From Planctomycetaceae bacterium (GTDB lineage Bacteria; Planctomycetota; Planctomycetia; Pirellulales; UBA1268): a DNA stretch of 11,828 nt. The stretch is from positions 1 to 11,828 of the forward strand of contig CANGIH010000032.1 in assembly GCA_947453875.1 (NCBI GenBank), read 5' to 3'. The position numbers and the translations under genes were made by a program. The notes beneath the pieces were generated by a model. The model was not told the DNA's origin, made no database searches, and saw only the letters and a program-made list of their open reading frames with translations. Shown here one piece after another: positions 1 through 5,798 of this stretch; position 1 is the first letter of the stretch, and every line of letters begins with the position of its first letter.

Positions 1-609
1 CCGCGAGTCGGGGCCGCCGACGAACATCAGGTAATCGTCCGGCGCCGATGGCGGCGTGACGAGCGGGATCATGCCCGACTGCAAGCCGGCGAACGCGCCG
101 CGGAGCGCCACTCCGGTGACCTCGACATCGTGCGGGGCGACGCCGAGGCGGGCCACGACCTCCTCCCCGACGGCCGCCGATATCGGCAGGAAAAGCCGCG
201 CCGCCGCGAGCCACTCCCGCGCCGCCGCATAGGCAAGCAACTGCGGTCGATCGGCGAGGTAGCGGGCCGGGTCGGCAAGCGGGATGAAGTCGTAGACGAC
301 GGCGCAGGGAAGGATCTCCGGCCGGTCGAAGAACCGGGCGACGAGGCGTGTGTCGTGCGTCATCGGCGACAGCCAGAGAAACACCGCCGGCTCGCCGCAG
401 CGGGGGGCGAAGGCGTACTGCACCGAATCGCACAGCGCGGAGACCTCGCCCGGCGGGGCACCGAGGGCTCGGTCGGCGAGGCCGACGATCGTCACGTCGC
501 CGCCGCGCACTCCACGAGCCGCGCCGAGGAGGAACGACGCATGGGAGCCGATCCCCCGTCGGGCGAAGCCGGGATCCTGGAGACAACGGAGGTCGGCGTA
601 GATGAGCAT
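1..609 (-). CDS. GT4-family glycosyltransferase, N-terminal part (runs off the left edge)
   Basis: An open frame of 203 codons runs leftward from an ATG at 609 to the window edge with no stop, so only the N-terminal half is present. The protein opens with MLIYADLRCLQDPGFARRGI followed by GSH, the usual beginning of GT4 (GT-B fold) transferases, where a Gly-rich loop follows strand 1. VVYDFIPL (about 104-111) matches the conserved 'DxIPL' segment. LFLPISAAVGEE (139-150) is the typical 'switch to acceptor-side' helix, and YLMFVGGPDSR (193-203) begins the nucleotide-sugar-binding domain. The catalytic E-x7-E motif would lie beyond the edge. Role by family: transfer of a sugar from an NDP-sugar to a growing surface glycan at the cytoplasmic face; donor and acceptor are unknown. 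A GTG at 615 is an alternative start; the frame closes upstream at 694-696. No Shine-Dalgarno is visible. It lies 25 bases after a small ORF and probably shares the gmd operon. Confidence 0.88.
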   Translation of the reverse strand, partial: MLIYADLRCLQDPGFARRGIGSHASFLLGAARGVRGGDVTIVGLADRALGAPPGEVSALCDSVQYAFAPRCGEPAVFLWLSPMTHDTRLVARFFDRPEILPCAVVYDFIPLADPARYLADRPQLLAYAAAREWLAAARLFLPISAAVGEEVVARLGVAPHDVEVTGVALRGAFAGLQSGMIPLVTPPSAPDDYLMFVGGPDSR

Positions 610-634
610 GGGCACGGCGTCGATGGGAGGCGGA

Positions 635-979
635 TCATGCTGCCTTCCGCAGCAGCTCCTGGTCGTCGTGGCCGCGTCGCGGTGGCACCGCCATCAGCGC
701 GTGCACGAGCGACCCGACATCGGTTGCCGGATGTTCGATGGCGCCGATCGGGATATGGAGTCTCTCGTCCGACGCGCGCTCGTCGCACCGCGGCGTGTTC
801 CTCAAGCGACTGCGCAGCAGGGCGACAAGCAGCTCCTCGGTGCCCGGGGGGCCGGCCTTTGCACGGGCCTGATGGGCCCGCGTCGGCCGAAATCGCTGGC
901 CAAGCGGACGGATCCAGCGGCGCTCGAGCTCGCGGAGTCCGCACCACACCAGTCCGCCAACACGTCGAAGCTTTGCCAT
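635..979 (-). CDS. hypothetical protein, 114 aa, downstream of gmd
   Basis: I do not recognise this ORF. Its ATG (979) lies two bases after the gmd stop (TGA CC ATG), and its TGA (635-637) ends 25 bases before the next glycosyltransferase start. That is tight operon spacing on the same strand. The protein is basic and Arg-rich (many R in 1-75), has no obvious signal peptide or membrane helix, and carries segments of plausible helix (EELLVALLRSRL, about 48-59; SLVHALMAV, about 89-97). Codon third positions are GC-rich but less strictly than in gmd, with CTT, CGA, CGT and GTT among the first codons. It could be a real accessory protein of the cluster or a chance ORF in a 370-base spacer. The stop overlaps an ATG in a third frame at 638, but that frame gives no recognisable protein. 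Confidence 0.45.
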   Translation of the reverse strand: MAKLRRVGGLVWCGLRELERRWIRPLGQRFRPTRAHQARAKAGPPGTEELLVALLRSRLRNTPRCDERASDERLHIPIGAIEHPATDVGSLVHALMAVPPRRGHDDQELLRKAA

Positions 980-981
980 GG

Positions 982-2016
982 TCAGGCCGCCATGCGGTCG
1001 AGCGACGCTGATGTTCCGGCCAACCCACGCTCTCTGCGTGCCAGTTCGAGGTCGGAGTCGACCATCATCTCGACCAACTCCTGGAACGACACCCGCGGTG
1101 TCCAGCCAAGCTTCGTCCGCCCCTTCGTGGCATCACCGAGAAGCAGATCGACCTCCGCCGGGCGGAAGTAGCGTGGATCGATCTCCACGAAATCGTTGTA
1201 GTCGAGGCCGAGACGGCCAAACGACAGTTCGCAGAATTCGCGGACGGTGTGGAGCTCGTTCATGGCCACCACATAGTCGTCGGCGGTCGGCTGCTGGAGC
1301 ATCAGCCACATCGCCTCGACATAGTCGCCGGCGAAGCCCCAGTCGCGCTGCGCATCGAGGTTGCCGAGGTAGAGCTTGTCCTGCATCCCGAGCTTGATGC
1401 GGGCGGCAGCGCGGGTGATCTTCCGGGTCACGAAGGTCTCGCCGCGGCGCGGGCTCTCGTGGTTGAAGAGGATGCCGCACGAGGCGTGGAGGTCGTAGCT
1501 CTCCCGGTAGTTGACGGTGATCCAGTGGGCGTAGACCTTGGCGACACCGTACGGCGACCGCGGATAGAAGGGCGTTGTCTCCTTCTGCGGCGTCTCCACC
1601 ACCTTGCCGAACATCTCCGAGCTGGAGGCCTGATAGAAGCGAATCTGCTCGCCGGTGTCGTCCTGGACGTCGCGGAGGGCCTCGAGCAACCGCAGCGTTC
1701 CCACGGCGGTGACGTCGGCCGTGTAGGCCGGTTGGTCGAAGCTGACCCGCACATGGCTCTGTGCGGCGAGGTTGTAGACCTCGTGGGGACGAATCTGGCG
1801 GATCAGCCTCGCCAGGCCGCTGGCATCGGAAAGATCACCGTAGTGGAGATGGACACAGGGCTCGTTTCCGCGGATGAGATGCTCGATCCGCTCGGTGCCG
1901 AACGTGCTCGACCGGCGCCGCAAGCCGTGGACCGCATATCCCTTCGACACGAGCAGTTCGGCCAGATAGGAACCATCCTGGCCAGTCACCCCGGTGATCA
2001 ACGCGCGCCGCTGCAT
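982..2016 (-). CDS. gmd: GDP-mannose 4,6-dehydratase
   Basis: Converts GDP-D-mannose to GDP-4-keto-6-deoxy-D-mannose with bound NADP(H), the common precursor of GDP-L-fucose, GDP-D-rhamnose and related sugars; cytoplasmic. The 344-residue protein is close to family length. It is an extended SDR: TGVTGQDGSYLAELL (9-23) is the Gly-rich nucleotide loop, NLAAQSHV (82-89) follows, then the catalytic set S132-S133-E134 in QASSSEMFG, and Y156-K160 in YGVAK. NHESPRRGETFVTRKI (185-200) and RDWGFAGDYVEAMW (224-237) are diagnostic for Gmd. The usual Thr of the triad is Ser here, a known substitution. Residues 251-260 read AMNELHTVRE where many homologues have ATGExHSVRE. The frame is open upstream to 2241, but homology begins at the ATG at 2016, which has a strong Shine-Dalgarno (AGGGAGG) five bases before it. 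No GDP-fucose synthase or rmd reductase is adjacent, so the final sugar is open. Confidence 0.97.
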   Translation of the reverse strand: MQRRALITGVTGQDGSYLAELLVSKGYAVHGLRRRSSTFGTERIEHLIRGNEPCVHLHYGDLSDASGLARLIRQIRPHEVYNLAAQSHVRVSFDQPAYTADVTAVGTLRLLEALRDVQDDTGEQIRFYQASSSEMFGKVVETPQKETTPFYPRSPYGVAKVYAHWITVNYRESYDLHASCGILFNHESPRRGETFVTRKITRAAARIKLGMQDKLYLGNLDAQRDWGFAGDYVEAMWLMLQQPTADDYVVAMNELHTVREFCELSFGRLGLDYNDFVEIDPRYFRPAEVDLLLGDATKGRTKLGWTPRVSFQELVEMMVDSDLELARRERGLAGTSASLDRMAA

Positions 2017-2021
2017 GAAAG

Positions 2022-2028
2022 CCTCCCT
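2022..2028 (-). promoter_or_regulatory. Shine-Dalgarno of gmd
   Basis: On the minus strand AGGGAGG lies five bases before the ATG at 2016. It is the clearest ribosome binding site in the window and decides the gmd start against the longer open frame that begins at 2241. Confidence 0.8.
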
Positions 2029-2122
2029 GTGTGTCGCTCGAGGTCCGACGGTGACACCGCAGACCCCTCCTCCCGGATGCGGCCGCCCTGAGGTTGCGAC
2101 GACCTCCCGGAGCCGGTGGCGG

Positions 2123-2151
2123 AAAGTAGCAGTCGTGCCGCCCTGCCCCAA
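2123..2151 (-). promoter_or_regulatory. candidate sigma70-like promoter of gmd
   Basis: On the minus strand TTGGGG (2151-2146) and TACTTT (2128-2123) are separated by exactly 17 bases. TGC directly before the -10 gives an extended -10 motif. Each hexamer matches the consensus at only three positions, so the support is mainly spacing plus the TGn element. Transcription would start near 2116, giving a leader of about 100 bases before gmd. It lies downstream of the hairpins that follow the upstream glycosyltransferase gene, where a new transcription unit would be expected. Confidence 0.33.
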
Positions 2152-2194
2152 TGCCATTTCGCCAGCCTTTTTGCAGGTTTTGGCAGGCGGTGGA

Positions 2195-2225
2195 GAAACT
2201 GCCCCGCCGCCGGATGCGGCGGCAG
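2195..2225 (-). terminator. weak hairpin terminator after the GT4 gene
   Basis: On the minus strand CTGCCGCCGC and GCGGCGG-GG-CAG form a GC-rich stem around the loop ATCCG, with a two-base bulge, and TTTC follows directly. It lies about 90 bases after the stop of the glycosyltransferase at 2314. The T-tract is short, so rho-independent activity is uncertain. A second imperfect hairpin sits just before it at 2237-2264. Confidence 0.35.
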
Positions 2226-2236
2226 CCGCCCCCCGG

Positions 2237-2264
2237 AGCACCTCCGCTTTTTTGGCGGTGTGCT
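2237..2264. repeat. imperfect inverted repeat in the GT4-gmd spacer
   Basis: AGCAC (2237-2241) pairs with GTGCT (2260-2264), and CCGC (2244-2247) with GCGG (2254-2257), leaving a small internal loop and a T-rich apical loop. It may act with the hairpin at 2199-2225 as a tandem terminator for leftward transcription. The rest of the 2017-2313 spacer holds no gene that I can support. Confidence 0.35.
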
Positions 2265-2313
2265 GAGTGGAACAAGGGGAGGAGCGACGTTTTCCACAGA
2301 CGCTTCGCGCGGC

Positions 2314-3483
2314 TCAGGCCACCTGGCGCACGCCTGCGGCGACACCGGCATAGACCTCGGCATAGCCGCGGGCCATCCGCCGCCACGAGAAGGCACGGGC
2401 ATGGTCGCGGGCGGCGGTGGCGGCATCGGGGTCGGAATGGTAACGGCCCATTCCCGACCAAAAAGCCGCTGCCATCGAGTCGCCGTCGTAGGCGTCGAAG
2501 AAATAGCCGTGGCCACCGGCGATTTCGGGGAGGCTCGTACGCCTCGACATGAACACCGGCCTCCCGCAGAGCATCGCCTCGAGCACCGGGAACCCGAAGC
2601 CCTCGGTGAGCGACGGGAAGAGAAACGCCTCGCAGTGTTCATAGAGCCACTGGCGGTCTCCATCGCTCACCTCGCCCGGCATCACGACGCGGTCGGCAAG
2701 GCCCCGGACCGCGATCTCCCGCTCAAGGAATTCCCCGTACGGAGTCGTCTTCTTGCCGGCGATTACCAGCCGCTTGCCCGGGAGCCGCTCGACCAGGTCG
2801 AGGAGCACGTGGAAGTTCTTGTGGGCCAGGCAGTTGCCGACCGTGAACAGGAACGGCCCGGCCGACAGGAAGGGGGGCCGATCGGTCGATGCCGCGGCAG
2901 GCTCCGGCACCCCCAGCGGCACGACATGCACCGGCTTGCCGCGCAGCTCGACATGCCTGGCGACGTCACTGGCGACGAATTCCGAATCGGTGACGATCAC
3001 CGCGGCACGGTCGACCTTGCGCTGGATGTCGGCGAGTTTCCGGGCAGTGGCGGCGAGTTGTTCGTCGTGCGGCGCCTCATGGAGGAAGTTGAGGTCGTGG
3101 ATCGTGAGCACGACCGGCACGCGCGGGTCGAAGGGGAGATAGCGCGACATCTGGTTGGTGGCGTGCCAGGCGGCGAACGCCGGACGGCCCAACACCGGCC
3201 GGACGAACGGCCGGACGAACCGCTGGACGGCCTCCTTCTTCCAGGGCGCGACCTCGAGGGTCTCGACCCCGGACCGGGCGTCGCCGAACCATCGCGCCGC
3301 ACCGCTGGGGAGAAAAAAAACCGGCTCGAAACGGTCGTCCGCCAGGGCGAGCAGCTCGCGGCCGAGGTGGAGGGAGAACCGCCCCAGTCCGCAGTTGATG
3401 TGCCGGAGCTTTTCAAGGTCGATCACAATCCGCGGCGCGCCGGCGGGGCGGGATCGGGACAGGGGGGTTTGCGGTGGCGGCAT
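2314..3483 (-). CDS. GT4-family glycosyltransferase
   Basis: A complete 389-residue GT-B transferase, a normal length for GT4. After a short polar N-terminus, RIVIDLEKLRHINCGLGRF (18-36) is the first strand and Gly loop of the acceptor domain. WHATN (106-110) and TIHDLNFLHE (127-136) hold the His and Asp often found near the active site. VIVTDSEFVASDV (162-174) and VHVVPLGV (185-192) form the linker to the donor domain. FTVGNCLAHKNFHVLL (213-228) begins the donor domain, and E294-GFGFPVL-E302 is the E-x7-E signature that binds the nucleotide-sugar. No membrane segment is seen; the enzyme is probably peripheral at the inner face of the membrane. By family it adds a sugar, often mannose, rhamnose or another deoxyhexose, to a lipid-linked glycan; donor is not determinable. 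The ATG at 3483 has GGAG about 10 bases upstream. It is divergent from rfbB and upstream of gmd. Confidence 0.93.
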   Translation of the reverse strand: MPPPQTPLSRSRPAGAPRIVIDLEKLRHINCGLGRFSLHLGRELLALADDRFEPVFFLPSGAARWFGDARSGVETLEVAPWKKEAVQRFVRPFVRPVLGRPAFAAWHATNQMSRYLPFDPRVPVVLTIHDLNFLHEAPHDEQLAATARKLADIQRKVDRAAVIVTDSEFVASDVARHVELRGKPVHVVPLGVPEPAAASTDRPPFLSAGPFLFTVGNCLAHKNFHVLLDLVERLPGKRLVIAGKKTTPYGEFLEREIAVRGLADRVVMPGEVSDGDRQWLYEHCEAFLFPSLTEGFGFPVLEAMLCGRPVFMSRRTSLPEIAGGHGYFFDAYDGDSMAAAFWSGMGRYHSDPDAATAARDHARAFSWRRMARGYAEVYAGVAAGVRQVA

Positions 3484-3537
3484 GATGGCAGGCTCCGGGG
3501 GAAGTCATCTTGCCGATTGCCAGCGGGTTCAGAAAGA

Positions 3538-3630
3538 CTGGTTTCCAGCGGTCTGGACCGGCAGCACCCGCCCTGGAAACAGGGCGATCGGCTGGAAAAG
3601 CTGCGGTTGTGGCGACCGGGGTTTTTCCCC
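3538..3630 (+). promoter_or_regulatory. structured leader with several hairpins upstream of rfbB
   Basis: In the 204-base gap between the divergent glycosyltransferase and rfbB, several stems are visible on the plus strand: CTGG-TTT-CCAG (3538-3548), CGGT-CTGG-ACCG (3549-3560), a perfect 7-bp stem CGCCCTG-GAAA-CAGGGCG with a GNRA tetraloop (3569-3586), and GGGG-TTTTT-CCCC (3618-3630). In addition GTTTCCAG (3541-3548) is fully complementary to CTGGAAAC (3573-3580), so the 7-bp stem and this longer-range helix exclude each other. CTGGAAA recurs at 3592-3598. No known riboswitch class was recognised. The -10/-35 choices nearby are too weak to call. Confidence 0.4.
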
Positions 3631-3687
3631 TATTCCCTCCCCCCCGGCAGTTCGACGGGGATTCTTGGCGCGAGGCGACAGAGGCGT

Positions 3688-4764
3688 ATGCAACCGATTC
3701 TGGTCACCGGCGGGGCAGGGTTCATCGGCGGGGAGTTCGTGCGGCAGTGGATCGCCGAGGAACAGGGCCCGGTGATCAACCTCGACATCCTCACCTACGC
3801 CGGCAATCTCGACTCGCTCCGCTGCCTCGAGGGGAATCCACGGCACGTCCTCGCGATCGGCGACATCGGCGACCAGGCGCTCGTCCGCCGGCTCCTCGAC
3901 GAGCACCGACCGAGGGCGATCATCAACTTCGCAGCCGAGAGCCATGTCGACCGATCGATCGACGGCCCGGCCGCCTTCGTGACCACCAATGTCGTCGGCA
4001 CCTTCCGTCTTCTCGACGAGGTTCGTCGGCACTGGAGCGATCTGCCTGCGGAGGAGAAAAGGGACTTCCGCTTTCTGCATGTCTCTACTGACGAGGTCTA
4101 CGGCTCGCTCGGGGCCACCGGCCAGTTCAGCGAATCGACCCCCTACGCGCCGAATTCCCCCTATTCGGCCTCGAAGGCCGCCAGCGACCACCTCGTTCGC
4201 GCCTACCACCACACCTACGGCCTTCCCACGCTGACGACGAACTGCTCCAACAACTACGGTCCCTGCCAGTTTCCCGAGAAGCTCATCCCGCTGATGATCC
4301 TCAACTGCCTCTCCGGAAAGCCGCTGCCGGTCTACGGCGACGGCGGACAGATCCGCGACTGGCTCTACGTCGGCGACCACTGCCGGGCGATCCGCACGGT
4401 GCTCGGGAGCGGCCGGGTGGGAGAGGTCTACAACATCGGAGGGGCCTGCGAGCGGACGAACATGGAGGTCGTGCGCGAGATCTGCCGCACCGTGGACCGA
4501 CTGCGTCCCGGCCTTCCCCACGCCCCCTGCGAATCGCTCATCACCTTCGTGAAGGACCGGCCCGGACACGATCGCCGCTACGCGATCGACTTCTCGAAGC
4601 TTGAACGCGAGCTCGGCTGGCGACCGGCCGAGACCTTCGCCACGGGGCTGGAACGGACCGTGTCCTGGTACCTCGCCAACACCGAATGGCTCGGGAGGAT
4701 CGCCAGCGGTGGCTACCGCCAGGAGCGTCTCGGCCTCGGTGACAACGCGGTTTGCGCTGCCTGA
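3688..4764 (+). CDS. rfbB: dTDP-glucose 4,6-dehydratase
   Basis: Second step of dTDP-L-rhamnose synthesis: dTDP-D-glucose is oxidised at C4, dehydrated and reduced at C6 to dTDP-4-keto-6-deoxyglucose, with tightly bound NAD+, in the cytoplasm. The 358-residue extended SDR shows TGGAGFIG (7-14), DILTYAGNLDSL (33-44) typical of RmlB, NFAAESHVDRSI (80-91), the catalytic T134-D135-E136 in HVSTDEVYG, and Y159-xxx-K163 in YSASK. NCSNNYGPCQFPEKLIPL (185-202), VYGDGGQIRDWLYVGDH and RPGHDRRYAID near the C-terminus are family hallmarks. The frame stays open far upstream (to 2116), but homology begins at the ATG at 3688. Only a weak GAGG precedes it. It is transcribed opposite to rfbA and rfbD, an unusual split of the rml genes, and its 3' end faces the aquaporin gene across 89 bases with no clear terminator. 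Confidence 0.97.
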   Translation: MQPILVTGGAGFIGGEFVRQWIAEEQGPVINLDILTYAGNLDSLRCLEGNPRHVLAIGDIGDQALVRRLLDEHRPRAIINFAAESHVDRSIDGPAAFVTTNVVGTFRLLDEVRRHWSDLPAEEKRDFRFLHVSTDEVYGSLGATGQFSESTPYAPNSPYSASKAASDHLVRAYHHTYGLPTLTTNCSNNYGPCQFPEKLIPLMILNCLSGKPLPVYGDGGQIRDWLYVGDHCRAIRTVLGSGRVGEVYNIGGACERTNMEVVREICRTVDRLRPGLPHAPCESLITFVKDRPGHDRRYAIDFSKLERELGWRPAETFATGLERTVSWYLANTEWLGRIASGGYRQERLGLGDNAVCAA

Positions 4765-4853
4765 GTCGGGCGACCATTGCCACTCCCGATCCCGGCCGAC
4801 CCAGACGGTCTTCTTGGAGGGCCTGTTTTTTGGGCGGGATTCGTTCCCCTCCA

Positions 4854-5549
4854 TCAGCGGATCGATTTCCCGGGGGAGTCCCGTTCGGTGTCGTCGGTCG
4901 AGCGGAGGCACCGCCAGACAGGCACACCCGCAGCCGCCCCCAGGATCGGCGCGAGCAGATAGATCCACAGGCTCTCCAGCCGCAGCGAGATCAGAGCCGG
5001 GGCGAGCGACCGGGCCGGGTTCATCGAGGCACCGCTCACGGGCCCGGCAAACAGCGCCTCGACGGCGATCACGGCGCCGACCGCCACCCCGGCCATGATC
5101 CCGGTCTCCTTCGAGCCGGTCGCGACGCAAAGGATCACCACCATGAGGATCAGGGTCAGCAACACCTCGAGGAGGAACGACTGGAACGGGGAGCCGGCCG
5201 GCAACGTCGCCCCGAGCGTGGCGTGACCCGGAAACAGCCCCCGCAGGACGACGCTCGCGAGCAGCGCGCCGGTGCACTGGGCAGCGATGTACGCCGGCAC
5301 CTCCCGCCAGTCGAAGCGTCCGGCCAGCGCGAAGCCTGTCGTGACGGCTGGATTGAGATGGCAGCCGGAGATCTCGCCGAGGGCATAGATCAAGGCCATC
5401 ACGACAAGCCCGAAGACCATCGCCACGCCGACGTGGGTGACATCCCCGCCGTACATGCCATCGGAGATGATCGCCCCGGTGCCGATGAAGACGAGGACAA
5501 AGCTTCCGAAGGCTTCGGCCAGGATTTTTCGGGTGGTGGTGGTCGACAC
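4854..5549 (-). CDS. MIP-family channel, NIP/AqpN-like aquaglyceroporin
   Basis: Inner-membrane channel for water or small neutral solutes. With the GTG at 5549 the protein has 231 residues, the usual bacterial length. The frame is open to an ATG at 5705, but that extra stretch is not membrane-like and looks non-coding. Six hydrophobic helices and both NPA boxes are present: N66-P67-A68 in SGCHLNPAVTTG and N177-P178-A179-R180 in SGASMNPARSLAP. RFDWREVPAYIAAQ (78-91) and EALFAGPVSGASMNPARS (164-181) resemble plant NIPs and bacterial AqpN proteins more than AqpZ. Aligning to the NOD26 filter positions gives F46, A165, A174 and R180, where AqpZ has F-H-T-R. A pore wider than AqpZ, able to pass glycerol or metalloid hydroxides, is inferred. 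Loop E59 replaces the common His before the first NPA. No arsenic-resistance gene is nearby. It follows rfbD after 249 bases. No Shine-Dalgarno is seen. Confidence 0.9.
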   Translation of the reverse strand: MSTTTTRKILAEAFGSFVLVFIGTGAIISDGMYGGDVTHVGVAMVFGLVVMALIYALGEISGCHLNPAVTTGFALAGRFDWREVPAYIAAQCTGALLASVVLRGLFPGHATLGATLPAGSPFQSFLLEVLLTLILMVVILCVATGSKETGIMAGVAVGAVIAVEALFAGPVSGASMNPARSLAPALISLRLESLWIYLLAPILGAAAGVPVWRCLRSTDDTERDSPGKSIR

Positions 5550-5798
5550 AGGTGTGCGTCCGGCGGGATGGACGGCCACAGCATAGCTGGAGCCACGACG
5601 ACCCACACCAAGGAATTCCCCCCGGCAGGGCCACGCAGCGTGCCGCCGCTTCCCAGGAGGGACTGCCCGGGGGCGCAGCAGGAAGTGATGGCGCCTGCCT
5701 GCCATGCTGGCGACACCATGGCCGGGGATCGGCGACCATGCTCGCGCCGCCCCGACCCTCGCTCGACCTAGCCCGCTTCGCGCCCGACTCGAGCCGAT

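Noticed and set aside
492..638. Start at 638 overlapping the small ORF's stop (ATGA) as the glycosyltransferase start
   Set aside because: That ATG is out of frame with the glycosyltransferase and leads to a short meaningless peptide ending at 492.
130..1011. 293-codon plus-strand frame at the left edge
   Set aside because: Low-complexity Arg/Gly/Ala-rich translation lying antisense to the partial glycosyltransferase and the small ORF.
2116..3687. Long open frame upstream of and in frame with rfbB (882 codons in total)
   Set aside because: It lies antisense to the complete GT4 gene and has no recognisable domain before the RfbB N-terminus at 3688. It is a by-product of GC-rich codon use on the opposite strand.
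4765..4853. T6 run (4826-4831) as a terminator between the convergent rfbB and aquaporin genes
   Set aside because: No stable stem precedes the T-run on the plus strand or the A-run's complement on the minus strand, so it does not meet the terminator pattern.
3529..5739. 736-codon minus-strand frame antisense to rfbB and overlapping the aquaporin in another frame
   Set aside because: The translated sequence is Arg/Gly/Pro-rich without motifs, while the opposite strand and the neighbouring frame encode clear enzymes or a channel.
5550..5798. TATGCT (minus strand, 5585-5580) as a -10 for the aquaporin
   Set aside because: The only -35-like hexamer, TTGGTG, is 20 bases away, and there is no extended -10. 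The gap otherwise holds only short palindromes such as CACGCAGCGTG.
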